NCBI GenBank assembly: GCA_902762565.1
Contig: CACWOS010000027.1
Coordinates: 1-38,886 of the forward strand
Reading direction: 5' to 3'
Length of the DNA: 38,886 bases
DNA from: an uncultured Prevotellaceae bacterium
GTDB lineage: Bacteria; Bacteroidota; Bacteroidia; Bacteroidales; Bacteroidaceae
Position 1 is the stretch's first letter; each line of letters starts with the position of its first letter. The notes below the pieces were generated by a model. That model searched no databases, was not told the origin of the DNA, and worked only from the letters and a program-made list of their open reading frames with translations. Below are positions 32,520 to 38,886 of this stretch, in pieces. Made by a program: the position numbers and the translations under genes.

Positions 32520-34067
32520 TTATCTTTTCTTTCCTTTTAATGTGATGATTGGTATCAGCATCTCCTCCATCGAAATGCCTCCGTGCTGGAAGGTGTTGCG
32601 ATAGTAGCTGACGTAGTAGTTGTAGTTGTTAGGGTAGGCGAAGAAGTCATCGCCTGTGGCAAACACATAACTGGTCGAGATGTTGGGCGATGGCAACATA
32701 GCCTTGCGTGGCTCTTTGATGACGAAGAGGTCCTTTGAGTCGTAAGCCAGATTCTTGCCCAACTTGTAACGTAGATTGGTGTTTGTATTGCGGTCGCCAA
32801 TAATCTTGACGGGATTGTTAGCGCGAATCGAACCATGATCGGTGGTGATGATGACGCGATAGTCTGTTTGTGCCAATTGACGGAACAAGTCGGCAATGAC
32901 GGAGTGACGGAACCACGAGAGTGTGATGGAACGGTAAGCCGACTCGTTGTTGGCCAGTTCGCGTACCATCTTCGACTCCGTACGAGCGTGGCTGAGCATA
33001 TCGATGAAGTTGAATACCACCACGTTCAGGTCGTTCTTCTCCAGTGTGTTCAGCTGTTGTACCAATTTTTCTGCTTCTGCCGACGTATTGATCTTATGAT
33101 ACGAGAAGGTGTTCTTTCTGCGATAGCGCTCCAGTTGTGTCTGGATGAGTGGTGCCTCGTTGAGGTTCTTGCCTTCCTCCTCGTCCTCGTCGACCCACAA
33201 GTCAGGAAACATCTTGGCTATCTGGTCGGGCATCAGACCTGAGAAGATGGCATTACGAGCATACTGTGTGGCAGTGGGTAGGATGCTGCAATACAGGTCT
33301 TCGTCAATCACGAAGTCGGAGGCCAGTTCCTGCTCAAGCATCTTCCACTGGTCGAAGCGGAAGTTGTCGAGTACTACGAGGAATACTTTCTCACCTTCGT
33401 TGAGCAGCGGGAATATCTTGGTTTTGAATATTTCGTTCGACATCATGGGATGTGCGCTGCCCTGCACCCAGTCCAGATAGTTCTTCTTGATGTATTTGGC
33501 AAAGCCGTGGTTGGCCTCCTGCTTCTGCATTTCCAGCATCTCAGTCATCTGCGAGTCGGTCTGGCTGAGTTCCAACTCCCAACGTACCAACTTACGATAG
33601 ATGTCGACCCAGTCCTGCCAACTGCTACAATCCATAATCTGCATGGACAGCTGTTGGAACTGTTGCTGATAGTTGGTCTGCACAGTCTCGGTCACGATTT
33701 CCCGACGGTGTATGTTCTTCTTCAGTGTCAGCAATATCTGGTTGGGGTTGACGGGCTTGATGAGGTAGTCGGCTATCTGTTGTCCAATGGCTTGATTCAT
33801 GATGTCCTCCTCCTCGCTCTTGGTTACCATCACCACAGGGGTCTGTGGTGATAGCTCCTTGATACGCTGCAGGGTTTCCAGTCCTGAGAGTCCAGGCATC
33901 ATCTCGTCAAGCAACACCAGGTCGAAGGTACGCTGTTTGCACTCCTCGATGGCGTCAGTGCCATTGGTCACCGTCACCACCTCGTAGCCTTTCTTTTCCA
34001 AGAACAACAGATGGGCTTTCAAAAGTTCCATCTCGTCGTCAGCCCAAAGTAACACTCCGTTCGTCAT
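32520..34067 (-). CDS. porX: T9SS regulator PorX: response regulator with PglZ domain
   Basis: PorX is the response regulator of PorXY, which controls the type IX secretion system. The 515-aa product has an N-terminal receiver domain (1-120) with acidic pair D10-D11, phospho-acceptor D54 in LLDEMMPG and 'MVTKS' Lys. A helical linker follows. The C-terminal alkaline-phosphatase-like PglZ domain shows 'VVLDNFRFDQWKMLE', 'ILPTATQYARNAIFSG' (candidate nucleophile Thr) and 'IITTDHGSIR' (metal ligands). There is no DNA-binding domain. It lies directly after sprE, another T9SS gene, which supports the assignment. Confidence 0.92.
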   Translation of the reverse strand: MTNGVLLWADDEMELLKAHLLFLEKKGYEVVTVTNGTDAIEECKQRTFDLVLLDEMMPGLSGLETLQRIKELSPQTPVVMVTKSEEEDIMNQAIGQQIADYLIKPVNPNQILLTLKKNIHRREIVTETVQTNYQQQFQQLSMQIMDCSSWQDWVDIYRKLVRWELELSQTDSQMTEMLEMQKQEANHGFAKYIKKNYLDWVQGSAHPMMSNEIFKTKIFPLLNEGEKVFLVVLDNFRFDQWKMLEQELASDFVIDEDLYCSILPTATQYARNAIFSGLMPDQIAKMFPDLWVDEDEEEGKNLNEAPLIQTQLERYRRKNTFSYHKINTSAEAEKLVQQLNTLEKNDLNVVVFNFIDMLSHARTESKMVRELANNESAYRSITLSWFRHSVIADLFRQLAQTDYRVIITTDHGSIRANNPVKIIGDRNTNTNLRYKLGKNLAYDSKDLFVIKEPRKAMLPSPNISTSYVFATGDDFFAYPNNYNYYVSYYRNTFQHGGISMEEMLIPIITLKGKKR

Positions 34068-34080
34068 ATTTCGTTCTTTT

Positions 34081-34108
34081 CATTTATCGTTTATCATTTA
34101 TCATTTAG
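34081..34108. repeat. Heptamer array CATTTAT x4 between sprE and porX
   Basis: CATTTAT, CGTTTAT, CATTTAT and CATTTAG in the short gap between sprE and porX. Confidence 0.85.
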
Positions 34109-34120
34109 GGCGAAGCCCGC

Positions 34121-37100
34121 TTACCGCCAGAAGTCGTCGTCGAAGTCTGGGAAGTCGTTTTGCTGTTGTACAGGACCATTGTTGAAGAGCGGGTCGTCAG
34201 GCATGTCGTTGCCTGTCTGTGGGTTGTCTCCTGCAGCAGGTTTTTCTTCCTCCTCGTCAGCATCCTGAATGATGACCTCAGGCTCTTCGAGCAGTGGACG
34301 TGTGGATATTTCCACTGGTTCTATCTGCTTTTCGAAGAATAGCTCGTAGTCACGATAGCTGTATGAGGTACCCAGCAGGCGCAGGTTCTGCTCACTTACA
34401 ATCAGACTGCGACAGGCGTGCAACAGCGTAGCAAGTGAACCTTCAACGTTGTACAACTGACGTGCATACTGGCGCGCTTCGTCGTAGCTTAAGAATCCGC
34501 TAATCAGCATACGGCACAGTCCGTTGGCATCCTGATCTATCTCGATATCGAAATTGCGGACCATATAGTTCGAGAAGTTGTGTTTCGCCATCTCGTAAAG
34601 CAGTTGGTTCTGGTTTACAGAATCAGGCTGATAGGCCAGCAGGAATATGTAGTTGGTCTCGCGCTCAAAGCGTAGCGTGTCCGTATGAGTCGAATCGCTG
34701 GCCATATCAATGGCACGGCGCGACCAGACATCACCCATGTCGAATTTGCCACCATGCAGGCGTCGCCCTTGTTGTACTCCCTTGATAATCATGCCTGCTA
34801 ATTCGCTGACCTCGCTCTGCGGATACTTTTCTACCACTTGCTGCATGCGTTCCGTACAGCCCTTGGCATCGCCTTGATTCAGCAGGGAAAGGCCCTCTAT
34901 GAAGAGGAATTTCGGACGATGTTGGCCCAATGGGAATCGGCTCTCGGAGAGTTCTGCATTGGCACGTACCTCATCGTAGCGGTCACCCTTGAAGGCATCG
35001 TAGGTAGCTGCATATATCGAGTCTTCTATATGTACGCCAAAGCGCTGGTTCTCAGCAAAGTTCGGGTCACTGAGCAGGATGGTCCACTGGCTCTCAGGAT
35101 AGTCGTTCTGTAGTCGGGCTACTGATGAGTCGGCCTCTGCAGTCCGCTGTTGCCGTGAGTAGAGCAAGAACATGTGGTAGAGTGCCTCGTCGTTATGTTC
35201 GTATGACGGGAAGTCGCTCAGCAGACGGCGGAGTGTTTTCTCGCACATCGACAAGTTGTCGAGTTTATCCTTGAAGATGATGCCCGAGTGGAACAGACCG
35301 TCCTGTATCTGCAGGTTGCTGGCTTCTATTTGCTCCTCAGTGAAGGGAATCTGTGCCAAGTAGTATTCGCGGTTGTGTGGGTCGTTGGCAAGGGTGTCAT
35401 TGGCGGCTTCCTCTTTTGTGGTTGTGGTGGAGTCGCTGACTTCAGAACCATCGGCAGCCATTTCCGGATGGTCCAGACTGTCTGGCATTTCCGCTGCTGT
35501 CGTGGCTACTACCGTCTTATTGATGCGCTGCCAGTCGTCGGTATTCTCACGACGGCCCCATTGCTGTTCGAAGGTTCGCTTGCCTTGATTCACTAACTGC
35601 GGATTATAGAAATACCACTGTCCATTGCCTGTGGTAGGCTGTTGCGTGGGTGTCGTATTGCGATTCTGCTGTTGACGGTTGCCGATTGCCGACTGTTGGG
35701 CCAGCACCTTTTCGGTCTCGGCTTCTTCTAGGGCGCGTCGCTCCTCCTTTTCTTTCTTCTTCAGGTCGTCTATCAGCTTGTCTATCACCTTTAAACGCTC
35801 TTCCTCGCTCATCTTGGCCAGTCGCTGCAGTGAGTCCTGCAACTCTACGGCACTGGTATGAGGCGCCAGTTCGTCGAGCACTTTCGAACGGTATGACAAC
35901 TGTTTGTAGTCGGACCTGTCCTTGTCAAGCAGTCCGATAGCCTCACCATAACAGCGCTGGGCATCGGCATACTTCTCTCGTTCCCAGTAGATGTTGCCTA
36001 AGGTCAGCAACAGTACACCCTTCTCAATACCGCTGCGTGTGGTTTTCTTGACACCTTTCTCGTAGGCTTCGATCGCTTGCAAGGTGTCTTTCTGGGCCAT
36101 GTATATGTTACCGATGGCATAATACACTTGGTCGAGATAGTCTTTGTTGTTGTCTGATGCAGCCATGCGCTTCAGTCGACTGATCATGCGCTTGGCGTTG
36201 CCTTCGGCCATCACTTCCGTTTGTGCAATACGGGCATTAAACTCCAATTCGTAGGGAGGATTCAGACGTGTCACGTGACGGAAGGCTTTATAGGCTTCTT
36301 CGCGATGACCCTGTCGGGCTTGCAACTGTCCCATCAGGAACCATTCGCGGGCCTTCTGCTTGCGACGTTTCTCGTGCTTGATGACCTGACGCAGATAGGG
36401 TATGGCCTGCTCGTATTGTTCGCTGCGCAGATAGTAGTCGGCCATCGTGTAGTCCCAGTCCTTACGAGCCCTGAAGTGCATGCTGTCGCGACGTTGCTTC
36501 ACAATGATGTCCTCAGCATCGTATATCCAGTCTAGCTCCACATAGCTCTTGGCCTGCCAGGCACGTGAGATACCCAGGATGGCGGGTTGCGTGGCATAGA
36601 GGCGTGTCATATACGAGAAGGTGGCTGCGGCCTCTTCAAATTGGCCTTGTTGGAATTGCGACTTGCCCATCAACAACCAGGCGCGCCAGATGAAGGGATT
36701 GTATTCCTTGCGTGAGAGCCATTCTATGTCTTTCTGCGTTTTACGTCGGCCTTTGTTCCATTCCGGACGTGCCTTGATGCTGTGTTGCTTGATGGCCTTC
36801 TCCGATTTCTCTATGGCGCGTGAAAAATTCCCCTTGCCCAAGTCGCGACTCTGCTTGTTGCCTACGGTATAGAGCGGAATCAACTCAGTATAGTTGTCTT
36901 TGTTGCCGTTCTCTTTCTCTATGCTACCGTCGATAAAGGCTTGCTGACCATTGAAGTACGTGTTGTAGCGAGCATTGAACGACTGCCACCAACGGCTTTG
37001 TGCCGTGTTCTTCTTCGTCGAACAGGAAGTAGTTAAAAGTAAAAAGGTAAAAAGGTAAAAAAGTAAAACGGAAACACTCTTACATCTTCCTTCTTCCTTC

Positions 37101-37294
37101 TTCCGTCTTACATCTTCCTTCTTCCATCTTCCCTCTTCCTTCAATTCCGCCAGTTTGCACTCCGTCCTGCTGCTGCACGAGGCACAATCGCCCTCCTTGG
37201 TTACGATAGGCTCATCCTTGCCACCAATCGAAAAGATGGCAGCAATGGCGCCTAAGGCGACCAACGATATGACGACTATTAGCAGAAACTGCAT
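34121..37294 (-). CDS. sprE: SprE/PorW-type T9SS TPR lipoprotein fused behind a small Cys-rich membrane protein
   Basis: The 1057-aa frame joins two parts. Residues 1-50 are a small membrane protein: helix MQFLLIVVISLVALGAIAAI and CASCSSRTEC. From Cys91 it is a SprE/PorW-like lipoprotein: lipobox-like LLLTTSC, STKKNTAQSRWWQSFNARYN, then TPR helices from about 170 to 520 ('GDREEAY'-like pairs), a charged coiled segment (about 505-560) and more TPRs before an acidic tail. SprE/PorW is needed for T9SS activity. Residues 51-88, including the signal-peptide core, are encoded by repeats. No in-frame ATG, GTG or TTG lies between the two parts, so SprE seems to depend on the upstream start. The neighbour porX fits. 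Confidence 0.82.
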   Translation of the reverse strand: MQFLLIVVISLVALGAIAAIFSIGGKDEPIVTKEGDCASCSSRTECKLAELKEEGRWKKEDVRRKKEEGRCKSVSVLLFYLFTFLLLTTSCSTKKNTAQSRWWQSFNARYNTYFNGQQAFIDGSIEKENGNKDNYTELIPLYTVGNKQSRDLGKGNFSRAIEKSEKAIKQHSIKARPEWNKGRRKTQKDIEWLSRKEYNPFIWRAWLLMGKSQFQQGQFEEAAATFSYMTRLYATQPAILGISRAWQAKSYVELDWIYDAEDIIVKQRRDSMHFRARKDWDYTMADYYLRSEQYEQAIPYLRQVIKHEKRRKQKAREWFLMGQLQARQGHREEAYKAFRHVTRLNPPYELEFNARIAQTEVMAEGNAKRMISRLKRMAASDNNKDYLDQVYYAIGNIYMAQKDTLQAIEAYEKGVKKTTRSGIEKGVLLLTLGNIYWEREKYADAQRCYGEAIGLLDKDRSDYKQLSYRSKVLDELAPHTSAVELQDSLQRLAKMSEEERLKVIDKLIDDLKKKEKEERRALEEAETEKVLAQQSAIGNRQQQNRNTTPTQQPTTGNGQWYFYNPQLVNQGKRTFEQQWGRRENTDDWQRINKTVVATTAAEMPDSLDHPEMAADGSEVSDSTTTTKEEAANDTLANDPHNREYYLAQIPFTEEQIEASNLQIQDGLFHSGIIFKDKLDNLSMCEKTLRRLLSDFPSYEHNDEALYHMFLLYSRQQRTAEADSSVARLQNDYPESQWTILLSDPNFAENQRFGVHIEDSIYAATYDAFKGDRYDEVRANAELSESRFPLGQHRPKFLFIEGLSLLNQGDAKGCTERMQQVVEKYPQSEVSELAGMIIKGVQQGRRLHGGKFDMGDVWSRRAIDMASDSTHTDTLRFERETNYIFLLAYQPDSVNQNQLLYEMAKHNFSNYMVRNFDIEIDQDANGLCRMLISGFLSYDEARQYARQLYNVEGSLATLLHACRSLIVSEQNLRLLGTSYSYRDYELFFEKQIEPVEISTRPLLEEPEVIIQDADEEEEKPAAGDNPQTGNDMPDDPLFNNGPVQQQNDFPDFDDDFWR
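37031..37069. repeat. Octamer-type GGTAAAAA tract encoding the SprE signal-peptide core
   Basis: One 7-bp and four 8-bp units (AGTTAAA, AGTAAAAA, GGTAAAAA x2, AGTAAAAC). On the coding strand they give V-L-L-F-Y-L-F-T-F-L-L-L-T-T, the hydrophobic core before the lipidated Cys91. Confidence 0.85.
37083..37145. repeat. Nine heptamers (CTTCTTC/CATCTTC type) linking the two parts of the sprE frame
   Basis: Sixty-three bases with exact 7-bp period. On the coding strand they produce the charged stretch E-E-G-R-W-K-K-E-D-V-R-R-K-K-E-E-G-R. It separates the Cys-rich membrane part from the lipoprotein signal. Confidence 0.9.
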
Positions 37295-37329
37295 AATTCC
37301 TAATTACTAATTCCTAATTCCTAATTCCT
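37295..37329. repeat. Heptamer array AATTCCT x5 before sprE
   Basis: Four AATTCCT and one AATTACT abut the sprE start codon (37292-37294). As before tsaE, the unit next to the ATG reads AGGAATT on the coding strand. Confidence 0.93.
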
Positions 37330-37347
37330 CACTGGCGGTAGCAAATT

Positions 37348-37368
37348 CTTCACTCTTCACTCTTCACT
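37348..37368. repeat. Heptamer array CTTCACT x3 forming the aroA 3' end
   Basis: Three exact units. They encode the last AroA residues (V-K-S-E-E) and the TGA stop at 37350-37352. Confidence 0.85.
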
Positions 37369-38606
37369 TCAAAGCCCGCTGCTTTGATGTCTTCCCAGAA
37401 ATAAGGATATGACTTCGTTACCACTTGTGGATTGTTGATGCGAAGTCCCTCGAAACGCAGGGCGGCAGGCGCAAAAGCTAGGGCCATGCGGTGGTCTTCG
37501 TAGGTGTCGATACCTGCCTCCAGCGATGGCTCGCAGAGCTCTCCGTCCCATATCAGTTCACAATCGTTTGCACTGCGCACCACGTATCCCAACTTTCTCA
37601 TCTCCTTCTTCATGGCCTCGATGCGGTCTGTTTCCTTGATTTTCAGCGTCGAGAGTCCAGTGAAGTGGAAGGGCACGTTCAGGAGCGCACAGCAAACGAC
37701 GAAAGTTTGTGCCAAGTCGGGCGAATTGACGAAGTTGTATTCCAGACGGGGCACACAGTGTCCTGAATGCTTCAGCGTTACCGTTGTGGGCTCGCCTGGT
37801 CGCTTCGATGCAAAGATGGTCTTTACTCCCAGCAGACTGAATATATAGCGTACCTGCGAGTCGCCCTGCTTCGAACCGTCCATCAGACCTTCCAGCTTGA
37901 TTTCGTCATCCAGATTACTTGTCAGTGCCATCATCTCATACCAATATGATGCTGCACTCCAGTCGTTCTCCGTCAGATAGGCCCTGTCCTTGTAGGGCTG
38001 GGGCTTTACGGTGATGGTGTCGAAATCGCTCCAGTCAGCATCAGCACCAAACTCGCGCATCGTCCACAGCGTCAAATCGATATAGGGACGTGAAATGACG
38101 TCACCCGTCATGTGAAGCGTCAGACCATTCTTCAGCTGCGGACCTATCATGAGCAGGGCTGAAATAAATTGCGAACTGATGTTGCCTGCCACCTCCAACA
38201 AACCACCTTCCGGCGCACAGCCCTTGATGCGGAGTGGGGGATAGCCCTCCTCGCCGACATAGTCTATCTGGGCTCCTAGCTTGCGCAGAGCGTCTACCAA
38301 AATGGCTATCGGACGGTGGCGCATGCGCTCCGTTCCTGTCAGCACGTGCTCTTCGCCCTCTTTCACAGCCAGGTAGGCTGTCATGAAGCGCATAGCGGTA
38401 CCAGCCGCCTTGATGTTGATTTCGTAAGGATTATTGTTCAGCGCCTCTACTATGACTTCCGTATCGTCGCAGTCCGACAGATTGCTGGGTCGCGTATGTC
38501 CTCCCGTCAGTGCATGAATCACCAGCACTCTGTTGCTGATGCTTTTCGAGGCAGGTAGTTTAGCAGTGTGTTGCAGCACGCTTGGTGCTTTTATCTCGTA
38601 TTGCAT
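37350..38606 (-). CDS. aroA: 3-phosphoshikimate 1-carboxyvinyltransferase (EPSP synthase)
   Basis: AroA joins shikimate-3-phosphate and phosphoenolpyruvate, the sixth step of the shikimate pathway. The 418-aa product has 'LPASKSISNRVLVIHAL' (substrate-binding Lys and Ser), 'AAGTAMRFMTAYLA' (PEP-binding region, Arg), 'SQFISALLM' and 'KETDRIEAMKKEMRKLG', then 'YEDHRMALAFA' near residue 370. The length is slightly below the usual 420-450. Its C-terminus and stop codon lie in a heptamer array. It is first in the minus-strand cluster aroA-sprE-porX-tsaE. Confidence 0.95.
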   Translation of the reverse strand: MQYEIKAPSVLQHTAKLPASKSISNRVLVIHALTGGHTRPSNLSDCDDTEVIVEALNNNPYEINIKAAGTAMRFMTAYLAVKEGEEHVLTGTERMRHRPIAILVDALRKLGAQIDYVGEEGYPPLRIKGCAPEGGLLEVAGNISSQFISALLMIGPQLKNGLTLHMTGDVISRPYIDLTLWTMREFGADADWSDFDTITVKPQPYKDRAYLTENDWSAASYWYEMMALTSNLDDEIKLEGLMDGSKQGDSQVRYIFSLLGVKTIFASKRPGEPTTVTLKHSGHCVPRLEYNFVNSPDLAQTFVVCCALLNVPFHFTGLSTLKIKETDRIEAMKKEMRKLGYVVRSANDCELIWDGELCEPSLEAGIDTYEDHRMALAFAPAALRFEGLRINNPQVVTKSYPYFWEDIKAAGFEVKSEE

Positions 38607-38614
38607 ATATCTTC

Positions 38615-38635
38615 AACTTTTCACTTTTCACTTTT
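38615..38635. repeat. Heptamer array CACTTTT x3 in the aroA leader
   Basis: AACTTTT, CACTTTT and CACTTTT lie between the aroA promoter and its ATG (38606). Confidence 0.8.
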
Positions 38636-38664
38636 TGCTAGCGTAGCACTAATATAATAACGTG

Positions 38665-38672
38665 CGAAGGTA
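38665..38672 (-). promoter_or_regulatory. Possible -7 promoter element of the aroA cluster
   Basis: The minus strand reads TACCTTCG, one base off the consensus TAnnTTTG. The leader would be about 55 nt and include the heptamers. Confidence 0.4.
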
Positions 38673-38765
38673 CAAATTATTTGATGAAATACCAAGAAAA
38701 AACATGAATTATGAAAGATTTCTTAAAAAAGAGCTCAAAAATTTGCACGTTTCAAAAAAACTTCG

Positions 38766-38773
38766 TACCTTTG
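38766..38773 (+). promoter_or_regulatory. -7 promoter element of tRNA-Pro
   Basis: TACCTTTG followed by CACC, with TTTGCA about 22 bases upstream as a -33 element. The tRNA begins 23 bases later. Confidence 0.7.
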
Positions 38774-38796
38774 CACCCGCTTAAACGCAAAAGGAT

Positions 38797-38869
38797 CGGG
38801 ATTTAGCGCAGTTGGTAGCGCACACGTCTGGGGGGCGCGAGGTCGCTGGTTCGAGTCCAGTAATCCCGA
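38797..38869 (+). tRNA. tRNA-Pro, anticodon GGG
   Basis: A 73-nt cloverleaf: acceptor CGGGATT pairs with AATCCCG, D-stem GCGC/GCGC, T-arm GCTGG-TTCGAGT-CCAGT, and discriminator A. The anticodon is GGG (38830-38832) after C-T, within a loop that reads CTGGGGG. The anticodon stem has one A-C mismatch (positions 28-42) and a T-G wobble at its loop end. The 3' CCA is not encoded. C1-G72 is a normal trait of tRNA-Pro. Confidence 0.93.
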
Positions 38870-38886
38870 CAGAAAGAAAATCCAAA

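Overview
This window is a chromosomal piece of a Bacteroidales bacterium, most likely Prevotella or a close relative. The evidence is the repeated Bacteroidetes promoter signature (TAnnTTTG, often as TAACTTTGC or TACCTTTGC), two SusC/SusD pairs, lipoproteins with acidic residues after the lipidated Cys, secreted proteins ending in a 'NLxGQRV...KG(I/L)VI..GRKL' tail, and the type IX secretion (T9SS) genes porX and sprE/porW. No rRNA gene is present, so the genus is an inference.

Left edge (1-3.2 kb): a truncated minus-strand gene, then about 1.5 kb without a convincing gene. This stretch holds a symmetric 425-bp element (794-1218). It carries three AAACGTCAT-type sites on each side, at mirrored 47- and 18-bp spacings, around six tandem 22-bp hairpin units. 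rsmI follows, with a coiled-coil lipoprotein gene.

Nutrient-uptake half (3.3-22.8 kb): two Sus-like operons surround a secreted M6 metalloprotease. Operon 1 is susC, susD, an HExxH zinc-hydrolase lipoprotein, a DUF4302 lipoprotein, a BACON-like lipoprotein and a 679-aa secreted protein, ending in a terminator. The M6 protease has its own promoter and terminator. Operon 2 is susC, susD and two small lipoproteins resembling B. thetaiotaomicron BT2264-BT2261, ending in a terminator. There is no glycoside hydrolase or sulfatase, but there are two HExxH proteins, so protein or peptide foraging is the simplest reading.

Accessory patch (22.8-23.9 kb): a 162-bp palindrome built of three 22-bp units per arm, a 21-bp hairpin array, an N-terminally truncated AAA-type ATPase remnant, and a 46-bp duplication of the 3' end of tadA on either side of that remnant. 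It looks like the scar of an insertion at tadA.

Housekeeping half (23.8-38.9 kb): tadA and birA (divergent), pyrH, a DUF4834 gene, psd-pssA, dnaE-trxA, an aroA-sprE-porX-tsaE cluster on the minus strand, and tRNA-Pro(GGG). Its striking feature is heptanucleotide tandem arrays of many different sequences at almost every gene junction. Some lie inside genes (pssA, tsaE), supply C-termini and stop codons (pssA, aroA), or link two genes (sprE). None was seen in the Sus half. PorX and SprE belong to T9SS control and assembly, and the 679-aa protein and M6 protease are plausible T9SS cargo, so the two halves are functionally linked.
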